A stretch of DNA of 64,000 nucleotides, taken from Spinellus fusiger. Lineage: Eukaryota > Mucoromycota > Mucoromycetes > Mucorales > Phycomycetaceae. The stretch covers positions 40,001-104,000 of the forward strand of contig JALLLS010000106.1 of NCBI GenBank assembly GCA_025094145.1, given 5' to 3'. Position numbers and translations under genes: made by a program. Positions 55,086 through 64,000 of the stretch are shown here, piece by piece (within the stretch, counting starts at the first letter, position 1; each line of letters starts with the position of its first letter). The notes beneath the pieces are model-generated. The model saw only the letters and a program-made list of their open reading frames with translations. It did no database searches and was not told where the DNA came from.

Positions 55086-55559
55086 TACCTTAAACACTTT
55101 TTTATAAGACACTATCTTTATTAAGTGTCTTTACACAGTCACACGCCACACTGAGAGGTCTGACTGGGAAAACATAATTGACACAAGCCACTTGCTGAAA
55201 ATTAGAAAAAAAGATCAGAGCTAGCAAAAAAAAAGAAGAGACAAGAACATTGTTGTAATCATGAAGACAATAGTAGCAGCCACAGACCAATTATTAGGTT
55301 GTCTCCTTTCTACAACATAATTCATGGTTAAGACACAGCATATTAAAGTCTACTGAACAGGCTGTTACTATCAAGCATCCTAAAACAGTAATAGATTATT
55401 CTTAATATCATACTCAACTGTCTATTTAGTATAAATAGACATGTTAAAATTGTTTTAATAAAAGTATCTTGTTCTTGAGTCTGATATTCTTTCTTGGAAA
55501 TTAACAGACATAAGGGTAAAAATATTTTAGACTATGACATGTCTTTGTTTTTGCAGGTG

Positions 55560-57363
55560 AGCTGGTGAGGAGGGACCAAAAACATTCAGAGATGGTGGAG
55601 GAAAGGAAAGGAGAGTTGTAGAAGTGGCTTGCCCAGTAATCATGCCAGATGGCCTTTAGAATTGCTCCATAGACTTGACTGCTAGTCAGAGGTCTGTTGA
55701 GAGGGAAAGAAAATGAGTAAAAATGTTAAGCCAAAATGGCAAAACAGATATTGAGACAGGCCAAACCCTTGGACAAGTCACCAAGAAATGGTCAGGGCTA
55801 TGGCAAGGGTAGGAGCAAAGGCAGCATGAGGGTGACAGGACAATGGTGAGCATAATGTGGTGAAGAAGTGATGAGGAGAACAATTTACTATGCAACAGAC
55901 ATAACCAAATATTCCTTACTACATGTGACATAGGTGCCTTCCAAAAGGCTTTCCACTTGTTAAGTGGAAGCAAGGCAGCAGGAGAAGAATTGGGCATAGG
56001 TGGTGAATGGTATAATGAGCATGTTGAAGAAGGATGTTGTGAGGAGAGAGGAATAAATATCCACAGAATCAGTGTATGATGACTGTGGATTCACATGGGA
56101 AGTGCAGGCATGGTAAAAGAATTGAGGGTGGATGATATGGTAGTTATCCACATCATAGAAGAAATGGGAGAGAAGATATGGATGCATAGGACAATCTGTC
56201 CAAGAACAACGTTATAATAGTTGGGTGGGGAGGTCATTGTAGTAAGCATTGGCAACTGTAAGACTTGAGGCCTGACCTAACTGGAGTGGGGTTGGTGGTA
56301 GAGGATATTCATATGGATGGCAAAGACATATAGTAAAAGACAAGTCACTGCACAATTGTGGAAGTGGAAGATGATCAAATGTTAGAAAAAAAATAAATGA
56401 ATGTGGATGGAGCAAATTTAAGGCAGAACAAAAAGCATAAAAAAGAAACAAAATACATAATCAGGAGCATAAAAGGAAGAAGAAAGAGACATAGAATAAA
56501 AAAATAGGCACAAAGCCAGAGAATGGAAAGAGAGGCATATTGGGTGACTGGATAAAGGAGAAGAAGCCAACAAAACTGGAGGGAAGCCTGTTGAGTGGAC
56601 AGATCCAACACACCAAGACAACCACAGTAATGAGGGAGACATATGTTTACACAGCTAATGTGATGGAACATCCTTCTAATCAGGAGCTTACTTAATATGG
56701 ATTTTAATTTGGCATGAAAAGAATCAGGAGACCAAACAAAACAGAGAACATGTCAGAGCTTGGAGAGAACCAAGTTTTTTACCACAGTGGCTCTACCACT
56801 AACTGACAGAAATATTTGAGAATGAGAGGAAGAGGTGTGCTCCATTGCTAACTTGATCATTAGACCATTGTCACCAATGAAGCAAGTTTGGTAAGGATTA
56901 ATGACATGGTTAGCCACCCAGACCATCCTCAAGTTCAGCATCCATGTAAACACTTTAGCATCACAATTGATTAAGGAAAGGAGGTGCCAGTTGTAAAGGA
57001 GAGTAAGATCACCTTTCTTGTGTAGGAAGCACATAGTCATGTCCATCCAGGAAGAGGGAAATAGAAAAAAGAAAAAGGCATTGTTTTAAAGATGATTAAT
57101 GAAGACCATCTGGACCATGACTACTAGCTTTAGGGCTCTAAGATACACTATCACAGATGTTATGGATAATAAAGGGAAGGAAAAAAATTGGGGAGAGTGG
57201 CAAAAGTGGGTTTGCTACAAAGCAGAAGGAGGCAGAGAGAAGAGAATGATCAGTCTAAGAGAATGAGACCAGCTCAACATTGAATAACTTGAGGGAAAAA
57301 GAAAGAGAGGAGGAGGCATAAATGTAATCAATGGTAGAAAGGGTAGTAGCATTGCACCTAAAT
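55560..57363 (-). pseudogene. Decayed LINE fragment (endonuclease and RT remnants)
   Basis: Reading leftward: TIDYIYASSSLSFSLKLFN followed after a stop by TDHSLL (end of the endonuclease domain), then KKGDLTLLYNWHLLSLINCD and HVINPYQTCFIGDNGLM (RT), then GCLGVLDLSTQQASLQFCWL and RNIWLCLLHSKLFSSSLLHH near the C-terminus. The order matches the CCHC-type LINE at 30.6 kb. Large internal deletions remove the catalytic box. The 5' side ends exactly at LTR copy 6. Confidence 0.75.
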
Positions 57364-57868
57364 TGAGATTGTTCAGACAGGTAAGATTAACAAGACTGAA
57401 CAAAGATAATTTTTATTGAATAAAAAAAGGTTCATTATTTATACATTTCGCAGGTGCTTATCCTTCAGTGGCTTCTACCTTATGGTAGTATTAATAACTG
57501 CCACCTTATGGTTGGCTCATATGTTTTACTTAGTTGTAGTATTATTAGATTCAACCCTATGGTTGGTTCCTGGGATAAGCACTCCATTATTGAAACCATT
57601 AATTATTATGAGTCTTTACTCAATTGACACTGATAGGTTTTATTTAATATACTAAGGATTTATAGATAAAGGCAGCTCATTAAGTGTCCAATAATAAATT
57701 GAGCTTTAGAAGGTGATTTGTAGTTATAACCAATCAGTGAGATGATACAGAGATGTACTATGTCACTTGTGTGCACTCAAGCTTTCATAGAGTATTCTGA
57801 ATGTCACAGCACACTACTTATGCTGACTTATTCATAGAGAATCTTTGGATTGAAGTTGGAACACAACA
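57364..57868 (-). repeat. Solo LTR copy 6 (minus orientation)
   Basis: 505 bp, nearly identical in length and text to copy 4 but inverted. The right flank on the plus strand is CCTTG, the reverse complement of the CAAGG beside copy 4. The left flank is a LINE fragment. Confidence 0.88.
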
Positions 57869-57873
57869 CCTTG

Positions 57874-59264
57874 TTCCTGTAGATGTCCAGAGAGACATTG
57901 ATTCTTTGCATATAAAGAATAGAGACAAGAGAACCAAGCTTCACAAAACAATTATAAATAATTGCTTTTGAGCTGTTGTTGCTGATGAGTCTTCTCTGGG
58001 TCAGGTCATACAAGATAATGGGCATCTGCTGCACTATGATCTTATAATCTCTTCCAAGATATGAGCCACAGAGGTGGAATGGTGAGTGGTGCTTTCTTCT
58101 AAGTGCTTCACTTCTTTTTTGGTATAGTATGGCATGATGCCAATAACAAGATTCTTTGCAACACCAAGAAGGATAGTGTGCAAGATTTCTACCAGGCAAT
58201 CCTTGAAGGGATCCCACAACTGGAGAGACAAGAGGGCTTCACCACCAGTTAGCTTATAGCCAGTACTGGGGCTACTTCTGAGGCTGGCATTGTTGGGGTT
58301 ATTGTTGCAGTGTTGGCACATCTCCACCAACTCTTCTATTCTTCTGGCAGGGGCACCATCCACTACTGCACTTCCACTTTCATTCCTCCAGTAGCACTTT
58401 CTGCATGGCAGATTGGCCCTTGCACCAAGACTACATGCAATTGCCACATGCATGGGATTGTCTGCCATGATGAAGTGAAGAAAACCAACAACAAGGACAG
58501 ACTCACCAAACTCCACACCAAACATCTTGACACCTCTCTCCAACATCTCCAAGTCCTTTACCAGCTCCAGAAGCATCTCCATTGCCAACAACTTGTTGCT
58601 AGTACAAAGAAAGAACATATTCTCAATCTTGTTCTGCTCTTTAAGAGGCATTGCTGCAAGTGACATAACCCAGCTTTCAAATTTGTTCCACCTCTTAGTG
58701 GTATTGCCACTTGTGTTGTCTGAAAACAAGTTCAGAGGCACAATTTTCACTGGCATGAACTGTTTGTTGGGATTGGTGGTGACTCTTTTGAGTAGGTGGT
58801 AGGTGGTAGAGTTGGTGTGGGAGTGGGTGGGTAGTTGGACATCTCTAACAATGTCTAGAAGAACAATGTTGTTGACAAAAAAACCAGGTGCTTCCTTGTA
58901 AGCCTCAGCCATCAATCTATCACATGAAGTGAAGAAAGAGACAAGCTTATATGTTGCTGTTGTTGTTATTCCTTCACCAGGAGAAGCACACACAATATCT
59001 CCTACCCAGAGATCTACAGAGGAGCCATTGATGTTGACAGTCACCATGGGGTGCTGGAACAGCAGATGTGTTCTCCACTTCTTTCCTTGCTGGGGCAAAA
59101 CACTCTGGTTGGGTGTTTTGTTGGGCAAGGCAGAAAGCATTGCTGTTTTGAGGGGGTTGGTGGCAAGGAGCTTTAAGTGCCTTGGAAAAGCAACTCTCAT
59201 TCTCAGAAAAGAAATGATGCAAGATCATCTCTAATCTTAAAGAGAATGGGAATATGCCCTCCAC
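57874..59264 (-). pseudogene. Plavaka/TNP2-like transposase, N-terminal and central fragment
   Basis: The minus strand reads PMVTVNINGSSVDLWVGDIV, then PLNLFSDNTSGNTTKRWNKF, MADNPMHVAIACSLGARANL followed by PCRKCYW (a C-x2-C), and CLVEILHTILLGVAKNLVIG. These match the SDxTSGN..KRWNKF, MADNP and EILHT.LLG blocks of fungal Plavaka-type transposases. A frame change near 59200 separates a short upstream piece, EGIFPFSLRLEMILHHFFSE, and another lies near 58040-58080. The frame ends at the LTR and its logical continuation is at 52186. Confidence 0.72.
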
Positions 59265-61156
59265 AAAGGCAGTCTCCTTGAAAGCATTGTTGTTGCTGTT
59301 TTTATGATAAATACTAAGAAGACTCAGCCATGGGACTATTCAAAGTAAAGAATGAGCAACATTACTTTTAGACTTGAGATTAAACTTACATGTTGTGGGT
59401 GATCCTGTGTGCTTTCATAAAAGCTTTTGTTTTGAATGTCTTCTGGCAGATATTTCAGGTGAAGATTTCACTTTTCTTGAAATTAATGGTAGAGAAGGAC
59501 ATGTTAAGGAAGATTTCAATATAAAAATAGAAAGAGAGTGAGCTGTTTGACTTTAGAATTTTGACTTAAATTATTAAAAAGTGAAGGCTAGAGTGATACC
59601 TCACTAAAATGAAAATATTTTTCATTCTTTGGTCTGTTATTATTTTATTATTTCTCACACTGCACATACAACTTAACATTTAAGTACTTGTCAAGATGAG
59701 CATAACTGAGCAAGGTAATGTGCTATTATTAACAAAGAGAAACAATAGAAGGAGGTGATAGACACCACCAAGGACTATTCTAGTGATAAAAAGGTAAGCA
59801 GTGTCTTTATCTGGGCTTGAGCTCATTGTAATCCATAAGGCATAGTACTGAATCTTCTTCCAATAGATAAAACATGGCTTATTATTCCCAAGACATGTAT
59901 TAAGTACAAGGTAAGCATACTATCTCTCTTATTGAATTATTACTAATACACTCTTCTGCTATTAGATAAGTAAAGACTCTTTCTCAAGTCAGTCCAAGGT
60001 GGTCTTCTTCCTTCTATACTGTCTAGGGTGTCTAGGGTGTCTAGGGTATACTCCTGAGCATAGTTATCTATCTCCCAAGGATAAAGCACAAGGCTTTTAG
60101 GGTGTATATTCTGTTGCTATGAAGGAATACAACTAGAACAGCAGTGGCTATAGTAATAGTATGTTATTAGCTACAGTATTACTAGCTATATTATTACAAT
60201 AAATAATTTTATCCATCAATAATTTTATTCATAAACAATATATTTTACTAATAATACAATTTGATATTGAGGTATCCACAAAAGGAAACAATTATTTAGA
60301 TACTTGCAAACCTTTTGATTTTAAACACCGTTCCATAAAAGGCAATAATTTTTAGACATAAAAGGAAGGAGGTATCACCACCTAAAAGCCAGAAAAATCT
60401 TTGGGTGTGTATAAAATAAAGAATTAAAAATTATTATGAAATTAGAAGAATATTTATAAGTAAAATATTTTCTAATATAGTATATCAAATTTACTGATAA
60501 AGAGAAATTATGGTAACAATAACAATAACAATAATACCTTCTTAGGAGAAGGTATGACCAAGCCTGTTCTTTTGAAGTGCTTTAATATGTCTCTCTAACA
60601 GTATAATCAGGTATGTTAAACATGCAAGATGCCTTGGCTTGGGCAGCATTCATGTTCTGCAGCTTGCAAAAAATTACTGAACAATTGTAAGGGTCCACTT
60701 GAGACAGGTAGGAAGAAGGTACTAGGTGTTGTGCATATAAGACAAGATATGATAGATAGTATATGCAGATAGCAGATATCAGAATACATATTTTATTATG
60801 ACAATTATATGACTATTTATATGACTGTTTCAATAGCACTATCTAATTGCTAAGTATTTTCAATGTTATATGGAAATAAAAGAGTATATGATCAATGGCA
60901 TAGAATAAAAAAGTGCATGATCAGTAACACAGAATTGATGTAAATAAAGGAGAGAGATTGATGGTGGGGGAAATAGAGAAAAATAAAGGGGTGTTCATAT
61001 TAGGTCATCACAACAAGTCTTAAGGCTGAAATATTTCTCATACATCTCAGGTGTCTTAGCAAAAATGCTCATGGTGTTGAATGTGCAAACATTATTTATA
61101 TAGTTATTTAAGTAATAAATAAATCATTTAAATTGCAGTAACATACAATAAAATTG
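59265..61156. other. AT-rich repeat-bearing DNA before tRNA-Ala
   Basis: 59660-60420 is the inverted partner of the 28.7-30.4 kb repeat. At 60012-60052 a TCTAGGGTG unit is tandemly repeated three to four times. At 60720-60775 a copy of the palindrome arm (CTAGGTGTTGTGCATATAAGACAAGATATG) occurs alone. No gene was recognised. Confidence 0.55.
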
Positions 61157-61229
61157 TGGAGAAGCTGGGCGTCGATCCCAGTGCCTCTCGCATGCTAAGC
61201 GAGCGCTCTACCATCTGAGCTACATCCCC
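61157..61229 (-). tRNA. tRNA-Ala (AGC)
   Basis: 73 nt on the minus strand. GGGGATG pairs with CTTCTCC (one G-U and one mismatch), the A box is TAGCTCAGATGG, the anticodon loop TTAGCAT has anticodon AGC, and the B box reads GGGATCGACGCCC. No intron. A LINE of the same family as copies A and B starts divergently next to its 5' end. Confidence 0.94.
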
Positions 61230-61382
61230 CACTCTCTTTCACTTTCTCCTCACTTTTGGTAAGTTTTCAAATTTTAACTAACTTTTTTCCACCCCATCTA
61301 TTTGCATCCAGTACATTTTTGGGTGCATCCATCTGCTGCCTTTTCGAATCCATTGTCTGTTTTCCTCTAGGCCTATTTCTCA

Positions 61383-62420
61383 ATGAGCTTCTCTCCCTTT
61401 CCTTTGGGAACACCTTTACACCTTGTCTCTGGTGCCATGGAGACCACCACCGAACCACCACCTAGTCCGGCCCTGTCGGACTTCCAATCCCTGACTGCCT
61501 TGGTTTTAGGCCTGGCAAAAAAGGTCCAGGAGCTAGAGAGCTCCAAGGCTGATATCTTGGCTCTGAGAGGTCGGATTTCAGAGCTTGAGGCGGAGAACGA
61601 AAGCCTGCGACGTCGCGCAGCCGCCACAACACCAGTCACACCCATGACGTCATCGTCGGAGGTAAAAAATGCAAAAATTACTAACAATATGTTGGTTTCT
61701 CCTGTCTCTTCTTCAGGATCTTCCCCCCTGGCTGCCTCTGCCAATGCTGTCAAAACAGCAAAGGACTCCTCCTGGGCCACTGTGGCCAAGAAAAACCGCC
61801 CTGCTCCTGCTCCCAGACCTAGGACTTCCCAAAGGAAGTTTGAGGCTAATGTCCGAGTCTTTTCTGAGGCTTCTGATGTCACAGGACATCAGTATATCTA
61901 CATCCCCCGGTCAAGAAAGATGACCAGACAAGAGGTCCGTCGCCGCCTTTGTGTCTTTGGTCTGGAGCCCTCCCGTCTGCTGGACATTTGTTTCCCTGCC
62001 CGCTCTGTCCTTGGCCTGTTGGTCCATAATGGGTATGCCCCCACTGTCCTGGAGCTCTTGGAGAAGGCTCAGGTGAAGGTCATCTCTGGGTTTGAGCCCC
62101 TGGACCCCAAACACCTGGCTGACCCTGCCTTTGCCAGCCTGTCTTCTGAGGAATTGGAAGACAAGGCCCATGAAGTGCACCGTAAGAGGTGCATCCTGGC
62201 CCTGACCCACCTCCGCACCCCCCTGATCCCCTCTGTGGCCAAGTCCTTCCTTTCTGTTGGCTGGATCTCTGAGGAAGACCTCAAGGAGATCCTCTCCAAC
62301 CCTGCCCGTGCTGTCCGCCACCGTGACCAGGCCTTCTCCATCAGTGATGATGAGATGAGTGAAGTCTCCTCCTCCCCCTCCTTTACCCCTATGACCCATG
62401 ATGACAATCTTGATTTATGA
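61383..62420 (+). CDS. LINE copy C ORF1, intact
   Basis: 345 residues, no stops; an alternative start is the ATG at 61437. A coiled coil (VQELESSKADILALRGRISE, then LEAENESLRRR) is followed by a basic linker (KNRPAPAPRPRTSQRKF). The folded domain reads YIYIPRSRKMTRQEVRRRLC, LLDICFPARSVLGLLVHNGY and FEPLDPKHLADPAFASLS. The acidic tail is DDEMSEVSSS. The coiled coil plus RNA-binding-like domain layout resembles trimeric ORF1 proteins of other LINEs. No CCHC knuckle is present. The stop TGA overlaps the ORF2 ATG. Confidence 0.88.
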   Translation: MSFSPFPLGTPLHLVSGAMETTTEPPPSPALSDFQSLTALVLGLAKKVQELESSKADILALRGRISELEAENESLRRRAAATTPVTPMTSSSEVKNAKITNNMLVSPVSSSGSSPLAASANAVKTAKDSSWATVAKKNRPAPAPRPRTSQRKFEANVRVFSEASDVTGHQYIYIPRSRKMTRQEVRRRLCVFGLEPSRLLDICFPARSVLGLLVHNGYAPTVLELLEKAQVKVISGFEPLDPKHLADPAFASLSSEELEDKAHEVHRKRCILALTHLRTPLIPSVAKSFLSVGWISEEDLKEILSNPARAVRHRDQAFSISDDEMSEVSSSPSFTPMTHDDNLDL

Positions 62421-64000
62421 GTGAGTCCATAAAGGTAAGTTTATGGAATGCCAATGGTCTTCGGACAACCATTGTGCATGATGTATTGTCCCACTGTCCC
62501 CCCTCCTCCATTCTTTTTATCACAGAAACCTGGCTTCTTCCCCCTGCCTGTCTACCTACAGACTGGGAGCAATTCCATCTGTATGGCTCTCCTGTTCTCT
62601 CTGCCAACCGTGGCTCTATGGGTGTCTCTGCTCTGGTGTCTCCTTCCTTTCCCTTTCCCGTCTACCAACTTCCTTCTCCAAACAAGTATACCCTTTCTTT
62701 GAAAGTGGGACCACTTCGTTTTCTATGCCTGTACCTCCCCCCTTCTATGCCACGTTCTCACTTTATGTCTGTCCTTTCTTCTCTTCCTATTTTCCCCAAC
62801 ACCATCTTGTGTGGTGACTTCAATGCAAGGCTGGGTGACATTACTGGTGATGCAGTGATGTCTCCCCGTGGCTCTGCCATGGTTCCATGGCTTGAGGAGC
62901 GGTCCCTGTCTGTGTTGAACTCTTCTCTTTCCTATGGCACTGCTACCTGGCATGGTTTCCGGCGTGATGCACATGCACAAGTATCATTGACCTGTTTCTA
63001 TGCAATTTCCCTATGACCCTCCCTTCTATGAATATCTTTTCTGACCTCTCCCTTGGCTCTGACCACCGTATGCTTACCCTTTCCTTTACCTATGACATGT
63101 CCTCTACCTCCCCTTCTCCCCCATCCTCCCCTTCATCATTCATTCACCCCCGACGCCTCTGGAATCTGTCAAGACTACAAGAAGAAGATCCATGCAACCT
63201 GTACATTTCCACATTCACCTCCCTCTCCCAACCCCTATGCACCCAACTACAATCCCTTGTGTCTTCCCCTCCCCCTACTTGCCCACTCATTGACAGTCTC
63301 AATGACTCACTCAATGAGTGTATCTACCTATCTCTGGATGCAGCTCTGGGTACCAAGACTCCTCGGCCGTCCCATTGGAAAAAGTACTGGTCTCCTGCTC
63401 TACAATCTGCTGCTGCCAACAGGGAAAAGTGCTACAGAAAGTGGCACTACTGCACTGGCATTGACAAGGTCCACTGGTGGTCAAAGTACAAGGCTGCCCA
63501 TGCTTCCTTTGTGTCTGCTGTCCTGTCAGCAAAACGTATGTCATGGCAGAATTTCTGCAAGTCACTTGAGACCAACTTTTCCAAGGCTTCAGCCAAGGTC
63601 AAGCATCTCAAGGGGCGCCACACTTCCACTCCTTCCTTCACCCACCCTGATGGTCCAGCTGTTGCTGTAAAAGTGATGGCTGACCATCTTGAAACTGTAT
63701 ATAGTGGTGACATCCTTCCTTCCTCCCGTCCTCCCCCTCCTGGTCCCTTTACTTCCCTCCTTCCCTTCTCCTCCTATGCTCCCCTTCCTTCCCCTGGTGT
63801 GTCTGGTGTGTCTGGTGTTCCTGGTGGCTGTCTGTCTTCTGGTGTTCCTGTTGTCCTGTCTGGTGTCTCCCCTGGTTCCCCTGGTTTTCCTGGTTCTCCT
63901 GGTGTCCCTTTGGTTCTGCCTGGTGTCTCTGGTTCTCCTGGTGTGTCTGGTGCTCGTGGTTTGCCATCCATTGGCATTCCAATGTTTGACTCTGCTTTGG
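62417..64000 (+). pseudogene. LINE copy C ORF2, 5' part with one frameshift
   Basis: Starts IKVSLWNANGLRTTIVHDVL; the endonuclease has FITETWLLPPA and TILCGDFNARLGD. At about 62970-62985 the frame shifts: the frame used so far ends at 63014, while SIIDLFLCNFPMTLPSMN...SLGSDHRM continues in another frame. The second frame then stays open to the window end. It includes SHWKKYWSPALQSAAANREK and a Pro-Gly-Val/Ser repeat from about 63790 to 63960. RT motifs would lie beyond the window. The frameshift may be real decay or a sequencing error. Confidence 0.8.

Larger units (their letters stand above)
53490..55507 (+). mobile_element. Tc1-like element with long terminal inverted repeats, split by an LTR
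   Basis: The left end CTGTTAAATTCCAAAGAAG and about 170 bp beyond it (to about 53665) are repeated as reverse complement at about 55285-55507 (ending CTTGGAAATTAACAG). These are long TIRs. Between them lies a decayed transposase, broken by the solo LTR at 54156-54733. A GTT run occurs at 53676-53701. Confidence 0.75.
61230..64000 (+). mobile_element. tRNA-linked LINE, copy C (youngest; runs off the window)
   Basis: Starts CACTCTCTTTCAC beside tRNA-Ala, with an approximately 150-bp leader, an intact ORF1, the ATGA overlap and an ORF2 with one frameshift that continues past the end. CpG dinucleotides are frequent (for example CGACGTCGCGCAGCCGCC at about 61609), in contrast to copies A and B. 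Confidence 0.88.

Noticed and set aside
33165..57655. A repeated open frame of about 80 codons (LWLAHMFYLVVVLLDSTLWL and similar) found in four LTR copies
   Set aside because: It lies within the motif array of the LTR on the antisense strand, and its similarity follows from the LTRs being copies of each other. Its content is driven by the ACCATAAGGT repeats.

Overview
The window looks like a nuclear contig from an early-diverging filamentous fungus, most likely Mucoromycota. Genes have many short introns (about 45-90 nt), and intergenic DNA is AT-rich. Gene content includes ATG29, found only in fungi. Transposons include Plavaka/TNP2-like, Tc1/IS630-like, LINE and solo-LTR types. The species cannot be named from the sequence alone; a Mucorales genome such as Phycomyces would fit.

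The left part, 1 to about 27.5 kb, is a gene-bearing region. In order: SBDS (+), MON1 (-), an unknown short protein (-), an unknown 290-residue protein (-), an orphan two-exon fragment (-), OHCU decarboxylase of urate breakdown (-), mitochondrial citrate synthase (+), ATG29 (+), a PA2G4/EBP1-type protein (-), the DEAD-box helicase DBP8 (+), PAM18/TIM14 (-), an orphan first exon (+) and an intact single-exon Gag-like gene (+). I re-derived exon structures for SBDS, MON1, OHCU decarboxylase, citrate synthase, ATG29, PA2G4, DBP8 and PAM18, and reading phase closes in each. The only caveat is one unresolved small intron near the MON1 N-terminus. Three introns have GC rather than GT donors, all reading AG|GCAAGT. 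SBDS, PA2G4 and DBP8 act in ribosome biogenesis or translation, citrate synthase and PAM18 in mitochondria, and MON1 and ATG29 in vacuolar traffic and autophagy.

The right part, about 28 to 64 kb, is a nested transposon graveyard. A CCHC-type LINE (30.6-36.5 kb) carries a solo LTR inside ORF2. A TIR-bounded Tc1 element follows. Three tRNA genes (Asp-GTC, Val-AAC, Ala-AGC) each sit a few bases from the 5' end of a divergently oriented LINE of one family (38.4, 42.1 and 61.2 kb). A second CCHC-type LINE (47.1-50.0 kb) follows the Val-linked copy. Six copies of one solo LTR (about 500-600 bp) are scattered in both orientations. Two of them flank the separated halves of a Plavaka-like transposase, and the two halves of a target-site duplication lie at those separated junctions, which implies an inversion between LTR copies.

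The transposons from 30 to 58 kb look CpG-poor and mostly carry nonsense and missense changes of the C-to-T type. The Ala-linked LINE at the right edge still has many CpGs and only one visible frameshift, so it looks youngest. The most promising new biology is the tRNA-gene-associated LINE family, whose ORF1 and ORF2 overlap as ATGA. That overlap is also present in the CCHC-type LINEs.
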